A stretch of DNA of 64,000 nt from the NCBI RefSeq assembly GCF_003340495.1, contig NZ_QASA01000001.1, positions 5,208,001-5,272,000 of the forward strand. Direction: 5' to 3'. Under the pieces are notes generated by a model. That model ran no database searches. It had not been told where the DNA came from and saw nothing but the letters and a program-made list of their open reading frames with translations. The stretch is from Adhaeribacter pallidiroseus. GTDB taxonomy: Bacteria; Bacteroidota; Bacteroidia; Cytophagales; Hymenobacteraceae. A program made the translations under genes and the position numbers. Positions 35,116 to 43,811 of this stretch are shown here, in pieces (the first letter of the stretch is position 1; the number at the start of each line of letters is the position of its first letter).

Positions 35116-36195
35116 TTAGCTCTCATTCGGTAGTGCTTCGCCCCGATTTATAAGTTGGGACTCTTTTTTAAAGAATTTAGGAGCCATTCCGGTTCGTTCC
35201 TTAAAAACCCGGTTGAATGTTGTTTTGGAAGAGAACCCAGCATCTAAGGCAAGACCCAGTAAAGAAAATCTTTCATCTTCCGCCTTCAGCATACGTTCCT
35301 TTACTTCCGCAATTCTAAAGTCATTTACAAAATCGGCAAATGTTTTTTGTAAACCGCTGTTGATAATTCTGGATAATTCATTTGTTGGCAAACCAATCTG
35401 TTGCGCCAAAATAGGGAGGGATAAATCCGGATTTTTGTAAAGTTTTGCTTCGTGCATCACTTTGATTACCTGATCTAATTTATCTTTATCCACACTAGAG
35501 TTCGCTGCCTTTTTGCGGATTAGAATGGTAGGTTTTCGCAGTAAGCCGTACAGTGCTAAGCTGTACATAAATAGGGGTAGCACCAAAGCAGTCAAATAAA
35601 ACTTTGGAGCAGTAGGTTCCAGATATAAATGATTAAAAAGCGGATCAATGGCAGCTACTATATAAAACAGTATCAATCCGCACAAAAAATAATAGTGCCG
35701 GCTATCACGTTCTTTAGAAATGCCCCCGAAAGTAATACTGCTTATGCCATAACACAACACCGATAAACAAGCCCCGTAATGTTCCAGGTAGCGGGTATAA
35801 GGTTTATGCACCGAAATCCAGAAATCAGCTTTTACGCTAAGCGGTTGAAAAACTAAAAGTAAATAAAAAATGCCTTGCACCATTACCGGCACAAAATGCC
35901 AATATGATATACGGTTAATTTTTTGAACCCTGGATTTTACGTAGAAATAAATAAGCGGACCAAAACTCCAGGAGAAAAAGAAAGGGCTAAAGTATAACCA
36001 GCGGTTGCGGTAATAAATACCCGAACGGCTCAGAAAGTAATCTGTTATTTGCAGGGTTAATCCTAAAAGTAGCCAACCAAGCCAATAATGACTTGGTTGC
36101 TGCTTTTTAGTTGTTAATAAATAAATGCCCGTAGTAAAACCTTGTACAATACAGAATACCTGAAACAGTACTACCCAATCAAAATAGACTTGCAT
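35116..36195 (-). CDS. AraC-type regulator with seven-helix membrane N-terminus
   Basis: This 359-residue protein has about seven hydrophobic helices in residues 1-215 and a C-terminal AraC-type double helix-turn-helix (LPILAQQIGLPTNELSRII, then LGLALDAGFSSKTTFNRVFK and TGMAPKFFK). Such membrane-bound AraC proteins are common in Bacteroidota and are thought to sense a signal at the membrane. It is 23 bases upstream of the serine hydrolase gene in the same direction, so the two probably form an operon with autoregulation. Confidence 0.9.
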   Translation of the reverse strand: MQVYFDWVVLFQVFCIVQGFTTGIYLLTTKKQQPSHYWLGWLLLGLTLQITDYFLSRSGIYYRNRWLYFSPFFFSWSFGPLIYFYVKSRVQKINRISYWHFVPVMVQGIFYLLLVFQPLSVKADFWISVHKPYTRYLEHYGACLSVLCYGISSITFGGISKERDSRHYYFLCGLILFYIVAAIDPLFNHLYLEPTAPKFYLTALVLPLFMYSLALYGLLRKPTILIRKKAANSSVDKDKLDQVIKVMHEAKLYKNPDLSLPILAQQIGLPTNELSRIINSGLQKTFADFVNDFRIAEVKERMLKAEDERFSLLGLALDAGFSSKTTFNRVFKERTGMAPKFFKKESQLINRGEALPNES

Positions 36196-36338
36196 GCGGA
36201 ATGTTTACCGGTTAAAATTTAAAAATTAGATTAGCAGCTGATCAAAAGCAATCTTTTGCTTTTTTCTAATTTATTAATGTTACCCAAGATAAACAAATAG
36301 TTTATTTACCAGTATTCCGGATTTAGAGATAGCTTCTG

Positions 36339-37910
36339 TTACAAATTTTCAAAAATTCGTTTCAGACTTACGGCTTCGCCAATGTAAGTTCTTAACTCGT
36401 TAATTGGCATTCGTTTTTGCTCCCGGGAATCCCGATCCCGCACGGTTACTGTATTGTTTTCTAATGTTTCATAGTCTACGGCAATACAAAACGGCGTACC
36501 AATTAAATCTTGGCGAGTGTAGCGCTTACCAATTGCATCCCGCTCTTCGTATATGAGATTAAAATCAAATTTTAAATCGTCGAATATTTCCAATGCTTTT
36601 TCGGGTAAGCCATCTTTGCGCACCAACGGGAAAACGGCCGCTTTTACCGGAGCTAAAGTAGGGTGTAATTTCAAGTAAGTCCGGGTTTTGGTTCCTTCGC
36701 CCTCAGTTACTTCTTCTTCGGTAAAGGCATTGCACAAAGTCATTAAAAATAAACGATCAGCCCCGGCCGAAGTTTCGATTACATAAGGTACGTAATTACC
36801 GTATGGTTTTCCTTCTTCGTTTAAATCGTTATCAAAGTATTGTTGCTTCTTTTTCGATAAGGCCTGGTGTTGGGTTAAATCAAAATCGGTGCGGGAGTGA
36901 ATACCTTCTACTTCTTTAAAACCAAACGGAAATTCAAATTCGATGTCTACCGCGGCATTGGCGTAATGGGCTAATTTTTCGTGATCGTGGAAACGCAGCT
37001 TTTCAGTGGGTATACCCATTACCTGGTGCCACTTCATCCGGATAGTTTTCCACTTCTGATACCATTCCATTTCAGTACCGGGCCGTACAAAATATTGCAT
37101 TTCCATTTGTTCAAATTCGCGCATCCGGAAAGTAAACTGCCGGGCCACAATCTCGTTCCGGAAAGCCTTCCCAATTTGGGCAATGCCAAAAGGGATTTTC
37201 ATGCGGCCGGTTTTCTGCACATTCAGGAAGTTAACAAATATTCCTTGAGCCGTTTCCGGGCGCAGATAAATAGTAGTGGATTCATCAGCTACCGAGCCCG
37301 TTTGGGTCGAAAACATTAAATTAAATTGCCGAACTTGGGTCCAGTTAGCCGTCCCATTTCCAGACTCAAAAATATCTACCTGCTTAAAAGCATTATTAAA
37401 AGCTTCAGGACTACCAATTTTTAATGTATCTTCAAGAAAATTGATATCTTTTTCAATAGACTCTATTGCAGTTTCTCCTGTCCAAGGTCCATCAGGTATA
37501 TGATCTTTAATTTGATCCTGCTTCTTTTTAATTTCAAAAAGGATCGCTTTTAATTCATCAAGTTTATCCTCAATCAACACATCGGCCCGATAACGTTTCT
37601 TTGAATCTTTGTTATCAATCATGGGGTCATTAAAAGAATCCACGTGCCCGGACGCTTTCCAGGTATCCGGATGCATGAAAATGGCGGCATCAAGGCCCAC
37701 TACATTCTGGTTGAGCTGGGTCATGCACTTCCACCAGAGATTTTTAATGTTGTTTTTTAATTCTACGCCATTCTGGCCATAATCGTACACGGCTTGTAAG
37801 CCATCGTAAATTTCGCTGCTCGGGAATACAAAGCCGTATTCTTTTGCGTGCGAAATAATATCTTTTAACTGTGTGTTTTCCAGGGTTAGTTTTTCTGCTT
37901 GTGTTGCCAT
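36339..37910 (-). CDS. glyS: Glycine--tRNA ligase, homodimeric type
   Basis: The 523-residue class II enzyme begins with FVFPSSEIYDGLQAVYDYGQNG and has the motif 2 region FRNEIVARQFTFRMREFEQMEMQYF with the IGKAFRNE loop, and GAD (ETSAGADRLF) in motif 3. The C-terminal anticodon domain follows. The insertion between motifs 1 and 2 (residues 125-180) is Lys-rich. It is the single-chain archaeal/eukaryotic-like form, as is normal for Bacteroidota. It charges tRNA-Gly. It is monocistronic. Confidence 0.96.
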   Translation of the reverse strand: MATQAEKLTLENTQLKDIISHAKEYGFVFPSSEIYDGLQAVYDYGQNGVELKNNIKNLWWKCMTQLNQNVVGLDAAIFMHPDTWKASGHVDSFNDPMIDNKDSKKRYRADVLIEDKLDELKAILFEIKKKQDQIKDHIPDGPWTGETAIESIEKDINFLEDTLKIGSPEAFNNAFKQVDIFESGNGTANWTQVRQFNLMFSTQTGSVADESTTIYLRPETAQGIFVNFLNVQKTGRMKIPFGIAQIGKAFRNEIVARQFTFRMREFEQMEMQYFVRPGTEMEWYQKWKTIRMKWHQVMGIPTEKLRFHDHEKLAHYANAAVDIEFEFPFGFKEVEGIHSRTDFDLTQHQALSKKKQQYFDNDLNEEGKPYGNYVPYVIETSAGADRLFLMTLCNAFTEEEVTEGEGTKTRTYLKLHPTLAPVKAAVFPLVRKDGLPEKALEIFDDLKFDFNLIYEERDAIGKRYTRQDLIGTPFCIAVDYETLENNTVTVRDRDSREQKRMPINELRTYIGEAVSLKRIFENL

Positions 37911-38058
37911 AACCGCAAATATAGAAATTTAGAACGGAGCCGAAAGTAGGTAAATAGAGGAATAATTTATAAATATTGATTGAAAGTTTTTTAATGTGGG
38001 CTGTTTAGTTTAAATTTTTTAAAAATATCTCCGAAATAGTTACGAATTTACCTTTGTT

Positions 38059-38086
38059 TTAACGGGATTTAACAATTCCTTAACAA
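38059..38086 (+). promoter_or_regulatory. Triple TTAAC direct repeat, Pho-box-like, upstream of the phosphate transporter
   Basis: TTAAC occurs at 38059, 38069 and 38080, one helical turn apart. The last two extend to TTAACAA with a 4-base spacer. The repeat ends 20 bases before the -7 box. Bacillus PhoP boxes are also TTAACA-type direct repeats with 11-base period. Confidence 0.5.
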
Positions 38087-38105
38087 TAGCCGCTGCAAAT
38101 TAGCT

Positions 38106-38113
38106 TAATTTTG
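38106..38113 (+). promoter_or_regulatory. Probable -7 element of the phosphate transporter gene
   Basis: TAATTTTG is an exact TAnnTTTG match 32 bases before the ATG. There is no TTG at the -33 position, as is expected of an activator-dependent promoter. Confidence 0.5.
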
Positions 38114-38145
38114 CCTGCATTTTTACCCAACCTCAACCAACCTTT

Positions 38146-39552
38146 ATGCTCGGATTAGAAACTCACCTTCTACTTCTACTTTTTCTCTGTCTACTTGCGG
38201 CTTGTGCCTTCGAGTTCGTAAATGGCTTTCACGACACCGCTAACGCTGTAGCTACTGTTATTTATACGAATACTTTACGCCCGTGGGTAGCCGTAGTTTG
38301 GTCCGCATTCTGGAATTTTATTGGCGTATTTGCCGGCGGTATTGGCGTTGCAATGGGCATTGTATATTTATTACCCGTAGAAGCCTTGATTGACCAGAAC
38401 ATCTACCACGGCATTGCCATGATTGGCGCCTTGCTTTTAAGCGCTATTCTCTGGAACTTAGGAACTTGGTACTATGGTTTGCCTTCTTCCAGTTCTCATA
38501 CCTTAATTGGTTCTATTTTGGGAGTTGGCGTTGCTTTTTCTTTGCTCCCGGATAATACTTCCGGTGCTGCCGTAAACTGGGACGAAGCTATTAAAACGGG
38601 TTTATCATTGATTGTTTCTCCTTTTCTGGGCTTTACCCTTACTGTTTTCTTAATGTTTATTTTAAAACGGTTTGTAAAAAACAAGGCTATTTTCCGGCAA
38701 CCGCATAAACGTAAGCCCCCACCCCTTTGGATTCGTTTAATCTTGATTTTAACCTGTACCCTAGTTTCTTTTTTCCACGGTTCTAACGACGGTCAAAAAG
38801 GAGTAGGTTTAGTTATGTTAATTTTAATTGGTATTGTTCCTACTTTTTTTGCCCTTGATAATAGCAGAAATCCCTTGCTTATTCAATCATCATTAGCCCA
38901 GGTTGAACAAACTATGAGCCGGATTGATACTACCGTTTTATCACAGGCTGATGCGGCTGTAGTAGCTAAAATGAATAACCAAGCCAAAGATCTACATAAC
39001 TTATTTGCTCCTGTTAAAACTATTGAAGATTTACCCAAGAAAAGCCGTTTTCTTATACGCAGAGATATTTTATTGCTTGCTCGGGGTTCAGAAAAGATTT
39101 TAACTAGTCCAGGTATTCCGCTTAGCTTATCCGACCGCGATTATTTAAAATCCAGTATAAGTGAACTGCGCTCCTTCACAGACTACGCCCCGGATTGGGT
39201 AATTCTGATGATTGCGATGTCGCTAGGTTGTGGAACCATGATTGGCTGGAAACGGATCGTAAAAACTATTGGGGAGAAGATTGGTAAAGAACATTTAACT
39301 TATGCGCAAGGTGCATCGGCTGAGTTAATGGCCGCTGGCGTTATTGGCTTTTCCACATTCATTTTTAAATTACCGGTAAGTACTACTCACATACTATCAT
39401 CGGGCATCGCAGGTAGTATGGTAGCTAATAAAGGCATTCGCAATTTAAATCCCAGTACCATCCGTAATATTGCATTAGCCTGGGTACTAACTTTACCTGT
39501 TTCTATGTTTTTAGCTGGCTCATTATTTCTTATATTCCGATGGGCTATTTAA
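38146..39552 (+). CDS. PiT family inorganic phosphate transporter
   Basis: This 468-residue membrane protein has the two inverted PiT signatures: FVNGFHDTANAVATVIYT near residue 25 and FFHGSNDGQKGVGLV near residue 205. About ten membrane helices flank a soluble middle segment (residues 240-340, rich in Ala, Asp and Lys). PiT proteins take up metal-phosphate with protons or sodium. No phoU gene is adjacent. Its promoter region carries the triple TTAAC repeat. Confidence 0.95.
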   Translation: MLGLETHLLLLLFLCLLAACAFEFVNGFHDTANAVATVIYTNTLRPWVAVVWSAFWNFIGVFAGGIGVAMGIVYLLPVEALIDQNIYHGIAMIGALLLSAILWNLGTWYYGLPSSSSHTLIGSILGVGVAFSLLPDNTSGAAVNWDEAIKTGLSLIVSPFLGFTLTVFLMFILKRFVKNKAIFRQPHKRKPPPLWIRLILILTCTLVSFFHGSNDGQKGVGLVMLILIGIVPTFFALDNSRNPLLIQSSLAQVEQTMSRIDTTVLSQADAAVVAKMNNQAKDLHNLFAPVKTIEDLPKKSRFLIRRDILLLARGSEKILTSPGIPLSLSDRDYLKSSISELRSFTDYAPDWVILMIAMSLGCGTMIGWKRIVKTIGEKIGKEHLTYAQGASAELMAAGVIGFSTFIFKLPVSTTHILSSGIAGSMVANKGIRNLNPSTIRNIALAWVLTLPVSMFLAGSLFLIFRWAI

Positions 39553-39571
39553 TTTAGTTATCCACCTTTAC

Positions 39572-39605
39572 AAAAAAAGCCGCAAATTAATTTGCGGCTT
39601 TTTTT
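39572..39605 (+). terminator. Palindromic terminator of the phosphate transporter gene
   Basis: A perfect 34-base palindrome (AAAAAAAGCCGCAAATT and its complement) ends in a T-run, 20 bases after the stop codon. It may also stop leftward transcription from the 39624 gene. Confidence 0.85.
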
Positions 39606-39623
39606 ATTATAGCGAAGTTGTAA

Positions 39624-40091
39624 TTAAGCTAATCCTTCTGATGGCCATTGTACTTCCAGATCATCGTTGATGAAAACTCCGAAATTTATTGCAATCAGTT
39701 TATCATCTTCAAAATACAAGTCTAACATCTCCTGTTCAAACGACCAACGAAGTTCTCCTGTTTCTAGCTTCTCTGTTTCATAATCCTTTAAGTTATTCTT
39801 CTGCAACAAATCTTTAATTTCTTCAGTGGATTTCTGAATAACGTTTACATTAAAAAGCTGAACGTTGTCATCCTCCGTTTGAATACAACTTAAGCGGTAA
39901 TCATCTTCCCGGTCGAAGAAGAAGGAGTATCCTTTTTCCCAGTAGTTAAATGCTCTATGTTCAAATTCATCATCTTCATCAGATTCTTCAATTTCTTCAG
40001 GTTCACCCATAATATCTTTTACCTGGTCTATTGAAAACCCAAAATAAATATTGCTTATACCGGTTCCGAGTTGTATTTCGTTTTCTTTCAT
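39624..40091 (-). CDS. Hypothetical acidic protein, possibly SmpA/BLIP-like
   Basis: This 155-residue soluble protein is very acidic (EEIEESDEDDEFE at about 31-43). The pattern IYFGFSIDQVKDIMGEPEE resembles the first helix of SmpA/BamE-like or immunity proteins, where a short helix leads into GxP. It has no signal peptide. I cannot name a function. It stands alone near the candidate origin region. Confidence 0.6.
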   Translation of the reverse strand: MKENEIQLGTGISNIYFGFSIDQVKDIMGEPEEIEESDEDDEFEHRAFNYWEKGYSFFFDREDDYRLSCIQTEDDNVQLFNVNVIQKSTEEIKDLLQKNNLKDYETEKLETGELRWSFEQEMLDLYFEDDKLIAINFGVFINDDLEVQWPSEGLA

Positions 40092-40155
40092 AAATATATT
40101 TGTAAATAAAAGTATTAATTTTTTAAATAATTCTCATTTGCGCAAGTGTTGTTAC

Positions 40156-40650
40156 TTATAAGCCGTATTTAGATTTATGTTCCGCCATTAAATATTGGTA
40201 CACAGCATTGTTTTTAGCTTCCATCCATTTTTTTTTAAAAATAGCTGCCGATTCTGCTTTTACCTGGTCTTCCTCTATGGGTAGCAAATATTTTTTACGA
40301 GCTATTTTCTCTAATTCTTTAGTAGGTTCTTCCTGAGGATTTTGTTTATACTTCTGGCCAGATTTATGGTTGGCATATCTTCGGGAGCGCGTATATCCCA
40401 TTTGCAGGAACTTACGGGCCATATCTGCTCCTACAAAGTCTTTTGCTTGCAAATACTCCAGAAATAAAGAATATATCTTCTTAGAAGATTCACTGGCTAT
40501 ATCTGGCGTTTTAAACCGCCAGTAGGGCAATATTTCTGATTTATAAGGTTCTACCAATAAAACGCCTTGTTCTCCTTTACCTACCCGGTATAACTCCGGC
40601 CTTTTTCTAAAATCTGTATTTTTAAAATCTAAAGTGTAATCGAAAGACAT
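40156..40650 (-). CDS. DUF4385 family protein
   Basis: This 164-residue protein matches DUF4385 throughout: FDYTLDFKNTDFRKRPELYRVGKGEQGVL, VEPYKSEILPYWRFKTPDIA, and FVGADMARKFLQMGYTRSRRYANHKSG. It is soluble and basic. Family members of this length are widespread and uncharacterised. It borders the AT-rich gap with DnaA-box-like sites. Confidence 0.88.
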   Translation of the reverse strand: MSFDYTLDFKNTDFRKRPELYRVGKGEQGVLLVEPYKSEILPYWRFKTPDIASESSKKIYSLFLEYLQAKDFVGADMARKFLQMGYTRSRRYANHKSGQKYKQNPQEEPTKELEKIARKKYLLPIEEDQVKAESAAIFKKKWMEAKNNAVYQYLMAEHKSKYGL

Positions 40651-41175
40651 ACCTTAATTCTTTTTACTCTTTATACGAACGTAGATTTAAAAGGCTAAAC
40701 AAGATAGTTTTCCATCTTTCCACATTTATAATAAGTTTATTATTAAAAAGAAATTTTAAATTAAATCTTTAAACCTTCATCATTAAGCCTGTTTATAAGT
40801 GGATAAACTTACCTATTATTCTTTTTACACCAGCCACTCGGACTAATCCACGAGTTATACGCTTTTACAAAACAATAAAGTATGCCGAAAGGAATACAAT
40901 TAGACTTATTTAGTTAAATTCTCCACATATACACATAAATAATTGTGCATAGCTTATTAGAAACTAACAAGTGAATAAATTTAAAATGAATAAGACTTTA
41001 AGCTTTATTTTCCCACAACTAAGTAATCTGTACTTCTATTTTTAAATATGCTCGCATAACTAATGAAAGTTATGAGTTTTAAGTCTAGACTTTTCCACAG
41101 GTTATTAGTTACTTTTTAAGTACTACTAAAAAAGAAATAACCAGAATTAATCTGGTTTTTTTAGGCAATGATGAT
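40651..41175. other. AT-rich gap with a cluster of DnaA-box-like 9-mers (candidate oriC)
   Basis: The 525-base gap holds five 9-mers one base from TTATNCACA: 40798-40806 (reverse), 40919-40927, 40927-40935, 40944-40952 (reverse) and 41091-41099. Weaker ones lie at 40716-40724, 40845-40853 and 41009-41017, and TTATCCACC lies just outside at 39558-39566. Fewer than one would be expected by chance. Stretches such as 40935-41010 are nearly all A/T. A perfect parS lies 4.6 kb away beside mnmG, a classical origin neighbour. The gene orientation does not change here, which counts against. There is also a terminator hairpin at 41139-41157. No gene is present. Confidence 0.4.
41139..41157. terminator. 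Small terminator hairpin after the Ig-like lipoprotein gene
   Basis: AACCAGA and TCTGGTT pair around ATTAA; on + it is followed by TTTTTT and on - by ATTTCTTTTTT, so it may work in both directions. The Ig-like gene stop lies 19 bases away. Confidence 0.6.
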
Positions 41176-42762
41176 CTAAAACTCAAAGGGAACATCTTGT
41201 ACCCAGTTAATTCTTACTTCTATAGGTTTAGGCTGATTGATCACTTTTTCGGGAATAGTCTTTAAATCCTGATTGCCGGCACGCCACTCTCCATTTTGAT
41301 CTTCATCTATTTTTACCCGTATACGATAAGAACTGGGTTCTAATTCTGCTAAGACTAATGATTTAGGTGTATCGTATGTTTTAAGTATTTTATAGTCTTT
41401 ATCTAGTAGTTCTAGAAAATACTTTTTGTAATTCGTATTAATTTTTAAGTCTATAGTGCCTCCTTGATCTTTATCTGCTACTAATAAACTTACTTTTTGT
41501 TTTTTAAATCTATCACCTGAAACAGGTATCAGTACTGTGGTATCAATTAGGATGTCTATTGTTTTCTTGGCTTTAGAATTTAAGGAAAAATTTAAAATAT
41601 TTTTACTCTTATTCAACTTTACGTCTTCTGGATAGTTCAATACTCGATTAGTAACGGAATCTTCTACCAATGTAACTACCGGACCTTTATTTAAACGCAA
41701 GGGTGCATCAAACTTTAATTGCAAAGCTTCATTTCCTTTAACTTGGTTAGTTTTAGGAATTACTTGAAAGTTTAGGTCTCGACGGGCTTTTTTTCCGGAA
41801 AATACAATATCAACTGTATCAACCTTGGCGTTTTCTGCCGAATCCAGAGCCGTTATAAAGTATTTCCCTTTAATCTGATTAGTATTAGGAAATAAACGAA
41901 CTGTTTTTGTGTTTTCACTAATTAGGCTATATAAATCGGTAGAATCACCCCCTGCAATTTTTACTGCGGTAATACCTTCATTATAGTTTAAATGATATTC
42001 ATCTAAATACGGCTGCTTAGATGTTATATAAGGGGCTTTAGTATCAATCCGAACTAATTGTAAATCCTGTGGAGGAGTTTGCGCAGTTATTTCAATAGGA
42101 TTGGCTAAGTACCCGATTTTTTCATTTTCATCATTATAGATGTTATCGTTATTCTTGTCGTGATGCGCATATAAATAATAAGTACCATACTTGATATTCT
42201 GTAACAAATAAGTCCCATCCTCTCCCGTTTTGGTTAGATAATAAGGTTTATTTTTACGAATAGTAGCAGTATCATTTACGGCGTATAATACAACATTAAT
42301 GTCTTTTGCCGGTGTGCTGGTAAGCAAATCTGTAACTACACCTTGTACTTGGCCTGAATCCAGGAATGCTCCGGTACTAAATGTTAAAGTCAGATTTTTA
42401 GGTTTATTGCCTTCGGTAATATCTTCTATACCTTCCCGGAAATTCAAAAAGTAAGTAGTATTGGGTTCAAAATTTTTTTCAAAACTTAATTTTACCTCTT
42501 CCCGATCTACTTCTGAAATAATTTGATTTTCGGTACTTGGAGATATAATTAACTGCCGATTAAAGTCTTTTAAACGTATTTCTTCGTTAAAGCGCAAAGT
42601 AATTGATTTACCAGATACTTGTAATGACTTGTTGGTTGGCGAACTACTTACTAATTCAGGGCTTTTTATATCTTTTTCGCCACCTTCGGGTGGACTAATG
42701 CTGGCACAGCCACAAACAATAAACACAAAAAAGTAGTTGATTAATTTTCTAAAATCAGACAT
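41176..42762 (-). CDS. Ig-like domain (Big_5) lipoprotein
   Basis: The frame extends to 42789, but the start at 42762 is preferred because it begins a lipoprotein signal (MSDFRKLINYFFVFIVCGC, with SIS-PPEGG after the Cys). Residues 30-130 form the bacterial Ig-like 5 domain (SPELVSSSPTNKS ... SITLRFNEEIRLKDFN), followed by an SdrD-B-like repeat region (GTYYLYAHHDKNNDNIYND) and further beta-strand domains. These proteins are anchored on the outer membrane or periplasmic side. It lies downstream of the mnmG methyltransferase unit with a 155-base gap. Confidence 0.85.
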   Translation of the reverse strand: MSDFRKLINYFFVFIVCGCASISPPEGGEKDIKSPELVSSSPTNKSLQVSGKSITLRFNEEIRLKDFNRQLIISPSTENQIISEVDREEVKLSFEKNFEPNTTYFLNFREGIEDITEGNKPKNLTLTFSTGAFLDSGQVQGVVTDLLTSTPAKDINVVLYAVNDTATIRKNKPYYLTKTGEDGTYLLQNIKYGTYYLYAHHDKNNDNIYNDENEKIGYLANPIEITAQTPPQDLQLVRIDTKAPYITSKQPYLDEYHLNYNEGITAVKIAGGDSTDLYSLISENTKTVRLFPNTNQIKGKYFITALDSAENAKVDTVDIVFSGKKARRDLNFQVIPKTNQVKGNEALQLKFDAPLRLNKGPVVTLVEDSVTNRVLNYPEDVKLNKSKNILNFSLNSKAKKTIDILIDTTVLIPVSGDRFKKQKVSLLVADKDQGGTIDLKINTNYKKYFLELLDKDYKILKTYDTPKSLVLAELEPSSYRIRVKIDEDQNGEWRAGNQDLKTIPEKVINQPKPIEVRINWVQDVPFEF

Positions 42763-42917
42763 TCTTATTATTAGACTGCTTTGACGCAAATTTTTGGTGG
42801 CGGGATGATTCTTAGCAGATAAATTTTAAAAAAAGTGTTAATAACTAGCAAAAAATTTAAAAATTATAAATCATAAGGTGCTCATATTTTAAACATTACG
42901 AATTTTAAACATACATA

Positions 42918-43811
42918 TTAGTTTTTTTTACCAACATAGATTAAGCTGGAATAATCGTTTGCATTTTTGCTGGCATAGTTGTTAGATTTTAAACCAGTCA
43001 GTACAGATTTTACTAAAGCGGTGTTTCCAGATATATATTTCTCACTTAAAAGACTTACATAATATGCATCAAATTTCATCGGTATAGTTTCAACTAATTC
43101 AATTTTGTGCTTTTTGAGAAATCGCTTCATGGTATTTTGCGTGAAGTGATATAAATGACGAGGCACATCGTAGGCTGCCCAATTCTCTTTGTACACCTTT
43201 GCATCATGCGAATCGGCATTTGGTACTGCAATAATCATTATACCACCAGATTTAACGAGCTGGATTAGTGTTTTAAAAGTTTCATTTAGCGTATGTATAT
43301 GTTCCAGAACATGCCATAAAGTTATTACCTGAAAACTTTCGTTGAGAAATATCTCTAGTGAATTTCCTTCGCCAGCTATTTTTTGGTTCAACAAATCTTG
43401 GGCTTGGGTGCGGGCTAAATTATTCGGTTCATAGCCTTGCACCTGCCAACCATTTTTTTTACATGCAGCTAGAAAATTACCTGTACCGCAGCCATAATCC
43501 AGTATAGAATCTTTAACAGAAAGTCGATTGATTAAATCAACTTTCTGCTTAATGGTATACGTACGGACAATTTTATAAGCTTGGTTAGTGAGTCCAGTAG
43601 CTTTGTTGGTGTGCGAAATATATTCTTCTGATTGGTAGTATTGATCAATGCTAGATTCATCCGGTCGAGGATTCGTAAACTTAAAACCACAATTTTCACA
43701 TTGAACAATAACAAAACTTTCTTTTGAAACCGAATTATCTTTTACAACCATAAAGTTTTTAAAACTTTCCTTGTTGCAAATAGGGCATTGTTCTAGTCTT
43801 TCGTAGTTCAT
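42918..43811 (-). CDS. Class I SAM-dependent methyltransferase with N-terminal zinc ribbon
   Basis: This 297-residue protein has a four-Cys zinc ribbon at the N-terminus (CPIC...CENC), then a Rossmann methyltransferase fold with motif I ILDYGCGTGNFLAACKKNG and LWHVLEHIH as motif IV-like. The Cys-rich lead resembles methyltransferases that act on sugars or lipids of the surface. Its start is immediately adjacent to the mnmG stop (43811/43812), so it is cotranscribed. The substrate is unknown. Confidence 0.88.
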   Translation of the reverse strand: MNYERLEQCPICNKESFKNFMVVKDNSVSKESFVIVQCENCGFKFTNPRPDESSIDQYYQSEEYISHTNKATGLTNQAYKIVRTYTIKQKVDLINRLSVKDSILDYGCGTGNFLAACKKNGWQVQGYEPNNLARTQAQDLLNQKIAGEGNSLEIFLNESFQVITLWHVLEHIHTLNETFKTLIQLVKSGGIMIIAVPNADSHDAKVYKENWAAYDVPRHLYHFTQNTMKRFLKKHKIELVETIPMKFDAYYVSLLSEKYISGNTALVKSVLTGLKSNNYASKNANDYSSLIYVGKKN

